Of a DNA stretch of 64,000 bases, positions 47,617-56,786 are shown in pieces. The notes under the pieces were generated by a model, which made no database searches, had not been told where the DNA came from, and saw nothing but the letters and a program-made list of their open reading frames with translations. The translations under genes and the position numbers were made by a program. The stretch's first letter is position 1. Each line of letters opens with the position of its first letter. The DNA comes from Lactiplantibacillus nangangensis (lineage in GTDB: Bacteria; Bacillota; Bacilli; Lactobacillales; Lactobacillaceae). Where the stretch lies: positions 91,557 through 155,556 of the forward strand of contig NZ_BJDI01000008.1 of assembly GCF_005405065.1 (NCBI RefSeq), read 5' to 3'.

Positions 47617-47806
47617 TAGCTGTGGGTTGTTGTTGAGTGCATCGGCCGTGTGGGTGGCGATTGACCGGCGATTTTCCGGTCTTACACCACGGACCGACCG
47701 GGAGATTTGCGGTTTTCACAAAGTTTCCGGGCGAGGGTCAAGACGTTCCTGAGGCTTGACCTGGTCCCTCGGCCGCATGCACTCAACAACAATCGGAAGC
47801 GTCAAT
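47617..47806 (-). repeat. Structured repeat arm, family 2, copy F (solo)
   Basis: Perfect 16-bp outer stem ATGCACTCAACAACAA (47777-47792 with 47627-47642) extended by CGGCCG on both sides. Inside, read on the minus strand, are GGGACC, hairpin GGTCAAG/CTTGACC, CTCGCCCGGAA, a small hairpin, CGGTCGGTCCGTGGTGTAAG, a CCGG hairpin and CGCCACC. Same skeleton as copy E with different stems. No partner arm remains to its left. Confidence 0.88.
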
Positions 47807-47923
47807 TAGCAACTATTCTTCACAGTGGAATGGGCCAGTTGTTTTCAAATTTCAACCTTTTGTGAGTGATTTTTTAATCTGCTCCTAACCAAAGCATGCT
47901 AAGCTAGGCCACATCATAATTTT

Positions 47924-49288
47924 GTGACGAAAGTAGTGACCATTTTGAAAACTCGTTTATCAAAACGCAATTTGATCTTCATCGGGACCATGCTCTTTGG
48001 GCTGTTCTTCGGTGCTGGCAATTTAATTTTTCCTATTTATTTAGGCCAACAAGCTGGCCAACATCTCGGTGGTGCCATTGTCGGCTTGCTAATCACTGGG
48101 ATTGGCCTGCCACTGCTCGGCGTCATCGGCATTGGTCTGACGCGCAGTGAGGGTGTCTTTGAACTGGCAACCACCGTCAGCCGGCCCTACGCCTATATTT
48201 TTACCGTCGCGCTCTATCTCACACTCGGCCCACTTTTCGCCATGCCCCGGCTGGCAACGACGGCCTTTCAAATCGGGATTGCGCCTTTTCTGGCTAAATC
48301 ACAGCAAACCAGTGTATTACTGGCTTTTTCCGTAGCTTTCTTTATCGTGACCTGGCTACTGGCCCGCAACCCCGGTAAGCTCATGACTTATATTGGCAAA
48401 TGGCTCACCCCGCTCTTTCTACTCTTACTCGGTAGTTTGATCGTCGTCGCCCTGGTCAAGCCACTGGGCAATTTTAACGTTGCCGCGCAAGGCGCCTACA
48501 CCAGCCATCCAATACTAGCCGGGTTCACGGAAGGCTATAATACGATGGACGCTTTGGCCTCGCTAGCTTTCGGCATCGTCGTCATTGACGCGATTCGCGA
48601 TCTCGGCGTGACTGAACCAGGGCAAATTGCGACCGATACGATCAAAGCTGGTTTAATTAGCATGACGCTCATGGCCGTTATTTACGCTTTACTTGCGGTA
48701 ATGGGCACCCTAAGCTTGGGGCAGTTTTCCGCCGCAGCTAACGGTGGTGTGACGCTCGCCCAATTAGCCCATTATTACTTTGGCGATTTTGGCAATCTCT
48801 TGCTAGCCCTGATCGTTATCATCGCTTGCTTGAAAACTTCAATTGGCTTAACTTCTGCTTTTGGCGATACCGGTCACAGCATGTTTCCAAAATTGCCCTA
48901 CGCTGGTCTAATCGGCTTCGCCTGTATTGTTCCGGCCGTTTTAGCCAATGTTGGTTTGACCCAACTGATCAGCTATTCAACCCCCGTACTCATGCTGCTC
49001 TACCCTTTGGCCATTGTCTTAATTTTACTGGCAGTTCTATCCCCTTGGTTAGGCAAGTCGCGTTGGCTTTTCGCCATGACGACTGCTTGGACCCTGATTC
49101 CAGCTATTTTAGCGGGACTCGTCGCCTTACCAAAATTCCTGCTACAAAATGCGATTGGTCATTGGCTTTTACAAGTCAATGGGGCCTTACCGCTAGCTGA
49201 ACTCGGACTGGGATGGACCGTACCTGCATTGATTGGCCTAATTCTGGGACTTATCGGCCAAAACTGGCAAGCTCATCGCCAATCGTAA
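47924..49288 (+). CDS. brnQ: Branched-chain amino acid permease BrnQ
   Basis: Na+-coupled Leu/Ile/Val uptake carrier (LIVCS family) with about 12 membrane helices. FGLFFGAGNLIFPIYLG is the family N-terminal signature. 454 residues. The start is uncertain: GTG 47924 gives MTKVVTILKT and GTG 47936 gives a shorter form, neither with a good ribosome site. Monocistronic, downstream of repeat arm F. Confidence 0.93.
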   Translation: MTKVVTILKTRLSKRNLIFIGTMLFGLFFGAGNLIFPIYLGQQAGQHLGGAIVGLLITGIGLPLLGVIGIGLTRSEGVFELATTVSRPYAYIFTVALYLTLGPLFAMPRLATTAFQIGIAPFLAKSQQTSVLLAFSVAFFIVTWLLARNPGKLMTYIGKWLTPLFLLLLGSLIVVALVKPLGNFNVAAQGAYTSHPILAGFTEGYNTMDALASLAFGIVVIDAIRDLGVTEPGQIATDTIKAGLISMTLMAVIYALLAVMGTLSLGQFSAAANGGVTLAQLAHYYFGDFGNLLLALIVIIACLKTSIGLTSAFGDTGHSMFPKLPYAGLIGFACIVPAVLANVGLTQLISYSTPVLMLLYPLAIVLILLAVLSPWLGKSRWLFAMTTAWTLIPAILAGLVALPKFLLQNAIGHWLLQVNGALPLAELGLGWTVPALIGLILGLIGQNWQAHRQS

Positions 49289-49328
49289 TTTTCATCAAAA
49301 AGGCCTTATTTTCATAAAACACGAAAAC

Positions 49329-49374
49329 GGTCGCACAACACCTGACATCACAGGAGCTGCGCGACCATTTTTTT
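49329..49374 (+). terminator. brnQ terminator
   Basis: GGTCGCACAAC / GCTGCGCGACC stem with inner CCTG/CAGG, followed by TTTTTTT. Confidence 0.85.
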
Positions 49375-49379
49375 GGCAA

Positions 49380-49427
49380 AATAAAAAACGTAGTATTTCG
49401 GTGTGGGCACGGCGAAAAGCTACGTTA
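49380..49427 (-). terminator. Probable rlmA terminator
   Basis: Minus strand ACGTAG...TTTTCG / CGAAA...CTACGT hairpin followed by TTTTTTATTTT, about 110 bases beyond the rlmA stop. Confidence 0.65.
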
Positions 49428-49535
49428 ATGAAGTACAACTCGGTAGACACCAACGACCTAAGTCGATGTTAGCTACCAAACGATTTCTCAAAGGTTATCT
49501 TAACACCCAGTAAACAATCATGCAAGCTAGCCCGC

Positions 49536-50396
49536 TTACTTGGTCATCGTGAGCAAACTGACATCGACGGTAATTTTAGGCAATCCAGTGGCTTGCGCAT
49601 GTGCCAAGCTCGCCGCCGAGGCCCCCCAATGGAGCGGCGTCATGACCATTAAATCCGCGAAATCAACCCGGCTGAGATCAAATTCATAATGAATTCGTTG
49701 TTGTTCAGCCGCTGGATAGTGTTGTTTGAATAGGTCAATGACACGATCATTATCGTAGGTATACTGCCGATCAGTGGGTTCAAACAACAGATGACGTAGT
49801 TCAATCAAGTAGTCGGAATTCGGCACCACTTTTAATAGCCGACCACCCGGTGCCAGCACCCGTTCAAATTCACGATAAGCGGATGGTGAAAAGACATCCA
49901 TAATGGCCGTAAAAGCGTTCGCAGTAAACGGTAACTGAGCCAAATCAGCGACACAAAAGTACGCAGACGTTGGGAGTTGGGTGGCTAAGTTTACACCCGC
50001 CTTGCTAATATCAAAGCCAATCCCGATATCTTTAGGCTGCTGATGCAACGCCAACAAGTCCGCTAATGGCGTCCCTTCTCCACTGCCAATATCCAGAATC
50101 CGTTGTGGCTGGGCTGGTAATTGCGCATTAATGGCGTCAACGATTGGCCGAAAGAATCCGGCTTGTAAAATGCGACGCCGAGCAGCTAACATGGCTGCGT
50201 CATATTCACTTTGCACTTGATGAGTCAAAAAATACAAAGTTCCTTTTTTTGAAAAATCCAGCTGATGACCGTTGGGACAGCTGAGACTATGGCCATCAAT
50301 GGCCTCATATGGTTGGTCACAAACTAAGCAACGAAATAAGCCTAAATTGGCTTGCACAAAGGCAATCCCTTGATCGATTTTCTTCACGATTTTCAC
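49536..50396 (-). CDS. rlmA: 23S rRNA guanine-N1 methyltransferase, RlmA family
   Basis: 286-residue SAM methyltransferase with an N-terminal zinc finger (FRCLVCDQPYEAIDGHSLSCPNGHQLD: three Cys and a His) and SAM motif ILDIGSGEGTPLADL. Gram-positive homologues (RlmA-II) methylate G748 of 23S rRNA, influencing tylosin-type macrolide response. The G745 versus G748 choice is inferred from phylogeny only. Monocistronic, divergent from rpsN. Confidence 0.9.
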   Translation of the reverse strand: MKIVKKIDQGIAFVQANLGLFRCLVCDQPYEAIDGHSLSCPNGHQLDFSKKGTLYFLTHQVQSEYDAAMLAARRRILQAGFFRPIVDAINAQLPAQPQRILDIGSGEGTPLADLLALHQQPKDIGIGFDISKAGVNLATQLPTSAYFCVADLAQLPFTANAFTAIMDVFSPSAYREFERVLAPGGRLLKVVPNSDYLIELRHLLFEPTDRQYTYDNDRVIDLFKQHYPAAEQQRIHYEFDLSRVDFADLMVMTPLHWGASAASLAHAQATGLPKITVDVSLLTMTK

Positions 50397-50450
50397 ACTC
50401 TCTAACTAAATTAGTTTAATCATACCATACCAATTAGCTGTCCCCAAACA

Positions 50451-50471
50451 GAATAGTAGCAATTACGATTT
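50451..50471 (+). promoter_or_regulatory. Zur-box-like site before rpsN
   Basis: GAATAGTAGC-A-ATTACGATTT. The right half matches the Firmicute Zur half-site ATTACGATTT at 10 of 10 and the left half at 6 of 10. It lies about 104-124 bases upstream of zinc-independent rpsN. Plausible but not proven. Confidence 0.45.
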
Positions 50472-50574
50472 GGCTATGATATTGTAATTAGCGTTCTAAA
50501 AAACAACTAAAATCATTTAAAAAATGTTCGGCGGAAGTCACTTTAAGTTCACTTGCAAAGGAGCATTTTCAATT

Positions 50575-50844
50575 ATGGCAAAGAAATCCAAAATCGCTAA
50601 AGAACGGCGCATTGAAGCGACCGTTGCCCGTTACGCTGCGAAGCGTGCAGAAATGAAAGCGGCTGGCGATTATGCCGGCCTCGCAACCTTACCACGGAAC
50701 GCCTCACCCGTTCGGATTCACCGTCGCGACTCACTTGACGGCCGACCACATGCTTATTTACGGAAATTCGGGATGTCCCGGTTAAATTTCCGAGAATTAG
50801 CCCATCAAGGTCAGATCCCCGGTGTCCGGAAAGCTAGCTGGTAA
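50575..50844 (+). CDS. rpsN: Ribosomal protein uS14, zinc-independent paralogue
   Basis: 89-residue S14 with no cysteine at all ([20 protein letters not shown] ... [25 protein letters not shown]), i.e. the long C-minus form that replaces the zinc-ribbon S14 under zinc limitation. ATG 50575 is the family start, with AAAGGAG eleven bases upstream. The 17 upstream codons are not part of the protein. It lies alone, outside the ribosomal-protein operon. Confidence 0.95.
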   Translation: MAKKSKIAKERRIEATVARYAAKRAEMKAAGDYAGLATLPRNASPVRIHRRDSLDGRPHAYLRKFGMSRLNFRELAHQGQIPGVRKASW

Positions 50845-50852
50845 TTAGCAGA

Positions 50853-50962
50853 GTGTGACAAAAAGCGGGTTGCTACCGAGCATAGCCTAGGAAGCCGGAT
50901 GATTGGGGCTTTCAATCGTCCGGCTTTCGTAGCTAAGCGGAGGTCGCAGCTTTTTGTCACAC
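50853..50962. repeat. 110-bp palindromic element after rpsN
   Basis: Perfect 14-bp outer arms GTGTGACAAAAAGC (50853-50866) and GCTTTTTGTCACAC (50949-50962) enclose a central hairpin AGCCGGATGATTG/CAATCGTCCGGCT (50893-50925). It differs from the GCCGCC-type arms elsewhere in the window. It may be a separate intergenic repeat family. Confidence 0.75.
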
Positions 50963-50985
50963 GTTTCAGCTATCAAAATAGTAAT

Positions 50986-51030
50986 GAAAAGGGCTTCAGA
51001 AATTGATTACAAATTTCTGAAGCCTTTTTG
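50986..51030. terminator. Bidirectional terminator, rpsN versus AI-2E-family gene
   Basis: GGCTTCAGAAATT/AAATTTCTGAAGCC long stem with A-rich and T-rich flanks. Confidence 0.9.
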
Positions 51031-51056
51031 CAATTTCCTAATCACACCGCAAAACA

Positions 51057-52184
51057 CTAGTCATCCGACTGATAAAGTCCCGACTGTGCTTGATACCACG
51101 CGAACAGATGCGTGATCAAAACTTTCAAAATGGCATAACCTGGAATCCCGAAAATCACACCCATCAGGCCAAAAATTTTACCGGCCGCTAATAACACAAT
51201 TAAAATCGTAACTGGATGAATTGCAAGACTACTCCCTAAGACTAGCGGCGAAATGACCCGCCCTTCAATCGTCTGCTCAATCACAAAAACGATCAGTACT
51301 TTAACTAACATCCATGGTGAAATAACCATGGCAATAACCACTGATGGTACCATTGCTAAAAATGACCCCAAATAAGGAATCAAGTTTAGAATCCCAGCAG
51401 CAATGCCTAAGGTCAGTGCAAACTTCAACCCAATGACCCAATACCCAATCGCAAACATGACCGCCACAAAGAAGGCGACTGTCAACTGACCACGAATATA
51501 GTTGCTGACCTGTGAATTGATCTCAGTTAACACTTGTAAGAAACTCGCACGGCCTTTTGTTGGAATAAACTTGGCTAAATATTTTGGTAGCTTGTGCCCA
51601 TCTTTTAACAAATAGAACAAGATAAACGGCATCGTAATTAAGCCAATCACAATCGTCGTGACTGTGCTAACGACACTCGTAATCGATGAGACCGTCCCAG
51701 TGAGATATTTAGTCACCCGACCACTCAACAACTTGCTGGCATCCGTGTTCCATTGTTCTAATTGATCGCGAATCCCGGAAAGGTTCGGATCACGTAGCCA
51801 TTGATTGATCTCATCACTGGCATTCTGCCAATATTTCGGCCAATCATTGATGATGGCTAAACTTTGCGTGCGAATCGTTGGAATAATTGCCACGATTCCC
51901 CAAACAATCAGGCCAAAAATAATGACGAACAGTGCCACAATGGTCAAAGTTCGATGAATATGGTACTTATTTTCCAGTAAATCCACCAGTGGGTTCATTA
52001 AGTAGTACAAGACGCCCGCCAAAATAATTGGCAAGCCGACGATGCTGAAAAGCTGGCGGACCGGCGTTAATAGCCAATCAACCTGCTTTCCTAGAAAGAA
52101 ACAAGCTAAAACAAGTAAAATTATCACTAAAATCCGAATCGTCTTCGAACTAGTGAGTCCCGTGCTGACTGGTTTACTTTTCAA
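51057..52184 (-). CDS. AI-2E family transporter (PerM-like)
   Basis: 375-residue membrane protein with about eight helices and the DUF20/AI-2E family pattern (LTPVRQLFSIVGLPIILAGVLYYL; NLIPYLGSFLAMVPSVVIA; EQTIEGRVISPLVLGSSLAIHP). Members export autoinducer-2, or act in Na+/H+ exchange. The substrate here is not assigned. TTG start 52184 with AAGGAGG about ten bases upstream. It lies 18 bases after the IIA-like gene and is co-transcribed with it. Confidence 0.88.
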   Translation of the reverse strand: MKSKPVSTGLTSSKTIRILVIILLVLACFFLGKQVDWLLTPVRQLFSIVGLPIILAGVLYYLMNPLVDLLENKYHIHRTLTIVALFVIIFGLIVWGIVAIIPTIRTQSLAIINDWPKYWQNASDEINQWLRDPNLSGIRDQLEQWNTDASKLLSGRVTKYLTGTVSSITSVVSTVTTIVIGLITMPFILFYLLKDGHKLPKYLAKFIPTKGRASFLQVLTEINSQVSNYIRGQLTVAFFVAVMFAIGYWVIGLKFALTLGIAAGILNLIPYLGSFLAMVPSVVIAMVISPWMLVKVLIVFVIEQTIEGRVISPLVLGSSLAIHPVTILIVLLAAGKIFGLMGVIFGIPGYAILKVLITHLFAWYQAQSGLYQSDD

Positions 52185-52202
52185 TCAGCCGCCACCTCCT
52201 TG

Positions 52203-52562
52203 CTATGGTTCGTAAGTAATGACGCTCCCAACTTTAAGCGTTGGTAATGTCGTGGTCGTTAAGTAGATGCCATTGGCTAACGGCTTGGCTGGTACTGCTG
52301 TGAAATACAACGTTGCGTGACCAATCGTCGTCAAATTAGCTTCGACTAGTGGCCCAGCATAGGCGACAGTGTAGGCTTGATCATCAATTTTGATCGTACT
52401 GCCCGCAGTCAAAGGTAAACTGGTTAACTTTTCCTTAAATTGCTGAATCACGGCGATTTGTTGCAATGAGGCCGTGGCCGTTTCATCAAATAAAATCAAA
52501 ATCGGTTCATCGGGGGCTAACGCTTGTGGCCCGATGGCTTTAACAGTTGCAGTCGTTGCCAT
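52203..52562 (-). CDS. Glucitol/sorbitol PTS IIA-like protein lacking the active-site His
   Basis: 119 residues matching the PTSIIA-gut fold: C-terminal GPLVEANLTTIGHATLYF and VGSVITYEP align with E. coli SrlB (EDNLRELGHVTLRF, PGSVLKFE). The phosphorylated His43 of SrlB (LEEYCFIH) aligns with Gln (LQQIAVIQ). The only His left is the one in IGHATLYF. No other PTS component lies nearby. It probably cannot carry phosphate and may be regulatory or decaying. It precedes the AI-2E-family gene in the same unit. Confidence 0.82.
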   Translation of the reverse strand: MATTATVKAIGPQALAPDEPILILFDETATASLQQIAVIQQFKEKLTSLPLTAGSTIKIDDQAYTVAYAGPLVEANLTTIGHATLYFTAVPAKPLANGIYLTTTTLPTLKVGSVITYEP

Positions 52563-52638
52563 AGTTTACAGAACTCCATTCTATTTTTAATAGCTCAATT
52601 GTAGCATAGGCACCGGTCGCAGTGTCAATTTGTCATCG

Positions 52639-52666
52639 CTTACAAGTAAACGAATTATGCTATACT
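52639..52666 (+). promoter_or_regulatory. Promoter of lactonase-cutC unit
   Basis: -35 CTTACA (52639-52644), 16 bases, -10 TATACT (52661-52666) with upstream TGC (extended -10). Confidence 0.6.
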
Positions 52667-52695
52667 GAAATTATTAACTGAGGAGGCTTTTTTTG

Positions 52696-53721
52696 ATGCA
52701 AGAAAAAATCTTATTTGGAACTTATACGAAAAAAACAAGCCAAGGAATCTATCAAGGGACCTTGGATACGACCGCAAAAACGTTAACTAATGACGGTTTA
52801 CTAGCCAAAACTAACAACCCTACTTATTTAGCCCTTTCTGCGAAAAATCGGCTTTACAGTGTCGATAAAGAAGACGACCAAGGTGGCGTGGCCGCTTGGC
52901 AACTTGACGGCAAGCATGCCAACAAGCTCAACGCTGTGATTGCTCCCGGCACCCCACCAGCATACGTGGCCGTCGACGAAGCCCGCCAGCTCGTTTACAG
53001 TGCTAACTACCATAAAGGAACGGCCAGTGTCTTAAAGATTGCGGCCAATGGCGAACTCGAACTCGTCGATCAAGTTAAACATACTGGTAACGGACCACGA
53101 CCCGAACAAGATGAGTCACATATCCACTATACCGACTTGACCCCTGACAACCGCTTAGTTGCGATCGATCTAGGGAGTGATAAGGTCTACGTTTATAATG
53201 TCGCTGACAATGGCAAATTGACGGAACAATCCGTTTTGACCATGGCAGCTGGCTTTGGCCCACGGCACTTAGTCTTCACGCCCGACGGCAAACATGCCCT
53301 ATTAGCCGGCGAGCTTTCAAGTAAAGTAGCGACCTTAGATTACGACCAAGCAACCGGTGCGTTCACTCAGACCGACGTAATCGCAACCATTCCTGCCGAT
53401 TACACCGACCATAATGGTGCCGCAGCGATTCGTTTAAGCCACGACGGGCACTTCCTGTACGTTTCTAATCGTGGCTACAATACGTTAGCTGTATTCGCAG
53501 TTGATGCAGACGCCAAATTGACTCTGATCCAACAAATCAGCACAGAAGGCGACTTCCCACGTGACTTCGATTTAGACCCAACGGAAGCCTTCGTCGTCGT
53601 CGTTAATCAGAACACGGACAATGCCACTTTGTATGCGCGCGACCTGAAAACTGGTAAACTGAGCTTATTACAAAAAGACGTCGCCGTTCCAGAAGGCGTT
53701 TGCGTCTTATTCTCGAAATAA
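52696..53721 (+). CDS. pgl: 6-phosphogluconolactonase-like beta-propeller protein
   Basis: 341-residue seven-bladed propeller of the lactonase family (YbhE/YkgB type): FGTYTKKTSQGIYQG, GPRPEQDESHIHYTDL, GFGPRHLVFTPDGKHALL and LSHDGHFLYVSNRGYNTLAVF are the typical blade signatures. Likely hydrolyses 6-phosphogluconolactone in the pentose phosphate route. ATG 52696 is nine bases from AGGAGG. TTG 52693 is the alternative. Followed 14 bases later by cutC. Confidence 0.88.
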   Translation: MQEKILFGTYTKKTSQGIYQGTLDTTAKTLTNDGLLAKTNNPTYLALSAKNRLYSVDKEDDQGGVAAWQLDGKHANKLNAVIAPGTPPAYVAVDEARQLVYSANYHKGTASVLKIAANGELELVDQVKHTGNGPRPEQDESHIHYTDLTPDNRLVAIDLGSDKVYVYNVADNGKLTEQSVLTMAAGFGPRHLVFTPDGKHALLAGELSSKVATLDYDQATGAFTQTDVIATIPADYTDHNGAAAIRLSHDGHFLYVSNRGYNTLAVFAVDADAKLTLIQQISTEGDFPRDFDLDPTEAFVVVVNQNTDNATLYARDLKTGKLSLLQKDVAVPEGVCVLFSK

Positions 53722-53735
53722 AGGATGACTCAGAA

Positions 53736-54374
53736 ATGCTATTAAAAGAAGTTGCACTGGAAAATTATACTAATATCCCGGCTGCCGTGGCTGCTGGCGC
53801 TAAACGAATCGAACTAAACGATAATTTAGCCGTTGGTGGGACCACGGTCAGTCGTGGTGTCATGGCCGAAGCTGCAAAATACACGCAGGAACACGGTGTG
53901 AGTCTAGTTGCCATGATTCGCCCGCGTGGCGGTAACTTCGTTTACAACGATACCGAGCTGAAAATTATGGAAGCCGATCTGTTGCAAGCCCAAGCATTAG
54001 GCGTCGACGCCGTCACATTTGGCGCCTTAACGGCTGATGGTCAGTTGGATACCGAGGCCATGGCGTTACTAGTTGGCGCGGCTGGTGGGATGAGTGTGGT
54101 CTTCCACATGGCGTTTGACGCCCTCGCTGCTGATCAACAAGCACCGACCATCGATTGGTTAGTTGATCATCAAGTTGACCGCATTTTAACTCATGGTGGC
54201 CCGCTAACGACCCCAATTGCGGACTGTGTGCCACAATTACAAGCTACGATCAAGTTAGCAGCTGGTCGCATTCAGATTTTACCTGGCGGCGGGATTACTG
54301 CTGACAACGTCGACACAATCACGACTGCGTTAAACGTCAAACAAGCACACGGCACTAAAATTATTCGTTATTAA
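53736..54374 (+). CDS. cutC: CutC family protein
   Basis: 212-residue TIM-barrel of the CutC family (LENYTNIPAAVAAGAKRIELNDNLAVGGTTVS; MIRPRGGNFVYND; HMAFDA; ILTHGG; ILPGGGIT). It was once linked to copper homeostasis, but the true reaction is unclear. The frame is open from 53700 inside the previous gene. ATG 53736 is used because AAAGG precedes it and it clears the upstream stop. Read together with the lactonase gene. Confidence 0.9.
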   Translation: MLLKEVALENYTNIPAAVAAGAKRIELNDNLAVGGTTVSRGVMAEAAKYTQEHGVSLVAMIRPRGGNFVYNDTELKIMEADLLQAQALGVDAVTFGALTADGQLDTEAMALLVGAAGGMSVVFHMAFDALAADQQAPTIDWLVDHQVDRILTHGGPLTTPIADCVPQLQATIKLAAGRIQILPGGGITADNVDTITTALNVKQAHGTKIIRY

Positions 54375-54376
54375 CT

Positions 54377-54420
54377 AAAAAAATGCTAGTCAACTTGAAA
54401 AAGTTGGCTAGTATTTTTTT
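54377..54420. terminator. Bidirectional terminator, cutC versus rlu operon
   Basis: Stem ATGCTAGTCAACTT / AAGTTGGCTAGTAT (one G-T) with a GAAA loop, flanked by A7 and T7. Confidence 0.92.
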
Positions 54421-54430
54421 AGTGCCATTT

Positions 54431-55324
54431 TTAAATCGGCTCAGCCCCGATCAGCCGGACAATGTCAGCCGGTAATGGCGCAAAAGTCGTTAAATTTTGT
54501 TCAATAAATGGATCATAAAATTGGAGTTGCATACAGTGTAGTGCCTGCCGGTCAATGGCCGGATTCAATGGGCCACCATATAGCGCATCCCCAATCAACG
54601 GATGACCGGCGTGGGCGAAGTGTACTCGAATCTGATGCGTCCGCCCCGTATGCAACCGAACGCGCACGACCGTCATGCCTGGCAGTCGCTTAACCACCCA
54701 ATATTCGGTCAACGACGCGCGACCATCGGGAGTTACCGTTCGTTTGATGAAGGACTCCGGTGCCCGGCCAATTGGTTGATCCAACCACCCATGATCTTCA
54801 GCTAAGACACCGCTGACTACGGCAAGATACATTTTGCGCATCGCATGTTCTTTGAGCTGATGATCAATGATCGAATGGGCAAAATGGTGTTTCGCAAATA
54901 ACACGATGCCACTCGTATCACGGTCCAACCGCGTCGTAATGTGCACCACTTCGTTCGTGTAGTGCTGTGCGCGATAATACCCCTTCACGCGATTAGCTAG
55001 CGTGTTATCTGGTAACCGATGTGCAGGCACCGAAGCAACCCCGGCCGGCTTGTTGACAATCAAATAATCTCGGTCCTCATATAAAATCGTAATTGGTAAA
55101 CCGGAAACGCCCAGATGGTCATTTCCAATTTCATCTGGCGTGACCATCGTCACCGTTTCACCGCCCGTTAGCACATGAATCGCTAACACTGGCAACTCGT
55201 TCACTAAAATGGCCCCGCCGTGATATTTCACTTTTTTTAATAGACTGCGCGTCACGCCATGTGCAGACAATAACGTCTTCACTTTCATGGGTGACGTCGC
55301 GGTATTGGTCCACGTAAACCTCAT
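54431..55324 (-). CDS. RluD-type pseudouridine synthase
   Basis: 297-residue RluA-family pseudouridine synthase acting on rRNA or tRNA. Catalytic Asp in [41 protein letters not shown] is the C-terminal signature. An S4-like N-terminus is present ([28 protein letters not shown]). Target uridine unknown. The ATG overlaps the nadK stop by four bases. Order relQ-nadK-rlu equals yjbM-yjbN(ppnK)-yjbO of Bacillus. Confidence 0.93.
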   Translation of the reverse strand: MRFTWTNTATSPMKVKTLLSAHGVTRSLLKKVKYHGGAILVNELPVLAIHVLTGGETVTMVTPDEIGNDHLGVSGLPITILYEDRDYLIVNKPAGVASVPAHRLPDNTLANRVKGYYRAQHYTNEVVHITTRLDRDTSGIVLFAKHHFAHSIIDHQLKEHAMRKMYLAVVSGVLAEDHGWLDQPIGRAPESFIKRTVTPDGRASLTEYWVVKRLPGMTVVRVRLHTGRTHQIRVHFAHAGHPLIGDALYGGPLNPAIDRQALHCMQLQFYDPFIEQNLTTFAPLPADIVRLIGAEPI

Positions 55325-56124
55325 TCTTCGTCCAAACCGATGAAAGAAGTCCCGACCCGTTTCCAGAAACGGTTATGCCGATGTTGGGCAAAGGCGATCC
55401 GCCGATTAGCGATCGAATAGCGAATCTGCTGAATCGGCCGCGGCTGCGTATCCATCTGATCAGCCGTAAAAATAAAATGTGACTGCTGTTGCGGCTTAAT
55501 CGTGATCGTTTCGTACGGTGCCACAATGACTGGCGACCCTAACGTCCGGAACACCCGGTTATTGATGGAAGCAATTTCAGCCATTTGTAAGGCGTCCAAC
55601 CGCGGATGGATTACCGCGCCCCCAACAGACTTATTGTAAGCCGTTGAACCAGTCGGTGTTGATACACAGAGACCATCGCCACGGAAACGTTCAAATAATT
55701 CATCTTGAATAAAGACATCCGCAACCATGGTACTCCCTAACTTCTTCAAAGTAGATTCATTCAACGCCAGATAATGATCCGTTTCGCCGGTGTCTGCGTA
55801 CGTAATTTCCACCGAAAGCAAGGGATACGTGACCGATTGGCCGTTATCGTGTAACAGGCCATCGACCAATTGATCGATCTCGTAGTCCCGCCAGTCCGTA
55901 TAGAAGCCTAAATGCCCCGTATGCACCCCGACAAAGCGAACTTGGTCAACCATGTCGCTATAGTGATGAAACGCTGAGAGCAGCGTGCCATCCCCACCTA
56001 CAGATAGCACCACATCAGGCTTAAAATCATCAATTTCAAAACCAGCCGCGACTAACTTCGTATGTAATTCGGCCGCGACCTTTTTCGTTTTAGGATTAGA
56101 ATTTGCAAATATGGTTACTTTCAT
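55321..56124 (-). CDS. nadK: NAD kinase
   Basis: Phosphorylates NAD to NADP, supplying reducing cofactor. [11 protein letters not shown] and LNESTLKK motifs plus the Gly-rich [19 protein letters not shown] loop are present. 267 residues, the usual short Gram-positive form. Overlaps relQ upstream and the pseudouridine synthase downstream by four bases each (ATGA), so all three are translationally coupled. Confidence 0.95.
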   Translation of the reverse strand: MKVTIFANSNPKTKKVAAELHTKLVAAGFEIDDFKPDVVLSVGGDGTLLSAFHHYSDMVDQVRFVGVHTGHLGFYTDWRDYEIDQLVDGLLHDNGQSVTYPLLSVEITYADTGETDHYLALNESTLKKLGSTMVADVFIQDELFERFRGDGLCVSTPTGSTAYNKSVGGAVIHPRLDALQMAEIASINNRVFRTLGSPVIVAPYETITIKPQQQSHFIFTADQMDTQPRPIQQIRYSIANRRIAFAQHRHNRFWKRVGTSFIGLDEE

Positions 56125-56786
56125 GGTTCTTGATCTTCCTTTGTCGGATTCTGAGCGTCACTCTGCGGCCCTTTACCATAGGAAAAGAGACTCTGAGCCT
56201 CTTGAATTTCTTCACGAATTTCAGACATTTCTTTATCCAAACTAAAGGCCGCTTCTGCGGCGCGCTGCAACCGTTGACTTAAATTTTCAGGAAAGTCGCC
56301 CTGATATTTATAGTTCAGTGAATGTTCGATGGTGGCCCAAAAGTTCATTGCGAGCGTCCGCACTTGGATCTCAGCCAAAATGCGCTTTTCACCGCCAACC
56401 ATTTGCACTGGATATTCAATCACAATGTGATAAGAACGGTATCCCGAAGGCTTTTCATTGCTAATATAATCCCGCTCTTCCAAAATGGTCATATCGGTCC
56501 GTTTACGCAACAAATCGACCACTTGATAAATATCTTCCACAAACTGACACATGATGCGTAGCCCGGCGATGTCTTGCATATCTTGCTCTAGCCGATCTGC
56601 TTGAACCTTGCGTCGCACCATTTTTTCTTTGATGCTATCGACGGGCTTGACCCGCCCCGTCACAAACTCGATGGGTTCGTGTTGGCTCAAATCTCGAAAT
56701 TGCTTACGCATGCCCCGCAATTTAACTTTCAACTCATCAACGGCCTGTTGATAAGGTAACAAAAAATGATTCCAATCTTCCATCAA
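56121..56786 (-). CDS. relQ: Small alarmone synthetase RelQ
   Basis: 221-residue stand-alone (p)ppGpp synthetase (YjbM/SAS1). Only the synthetase domain is present: [53 protein letters not shown] and [24 protein letters not shown]. There is no hydrolase, TGS or ACT domain. ATG 56786 has GGAGG upstream. First gene of relQ-nadK-rlu. Confidence 0.94.
   Translation of the reverse strand: MMEDWNHFLLPYQQAVDELKVKLRGMRKQFRDLSQHEPIEFVTGRVKPVDSIKEKMVRRKVQADRLEQDMQDIAGLRIMCQFVEDIYQVVDLLRKRTDMTILEERDYISNEKPSGYRSYHIVIEYPVQMVGGEKRILAEIQVRTLAMNFWATIEHSLNYKYQGDFPENLSQRLQRAAEAAFSLDKEMSEIREEIQEAQSLFSYGKGPQSDAQNPTKEDQEP

Noticed and set aside
49388..49425. Hairpin ACGTAG...CTACGT considered as another structured repeat arm
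   Set aside because: Lacks the shared termini and loops and is followed by a T-run on the minus strand, so a terminator for rlmA explains it better.
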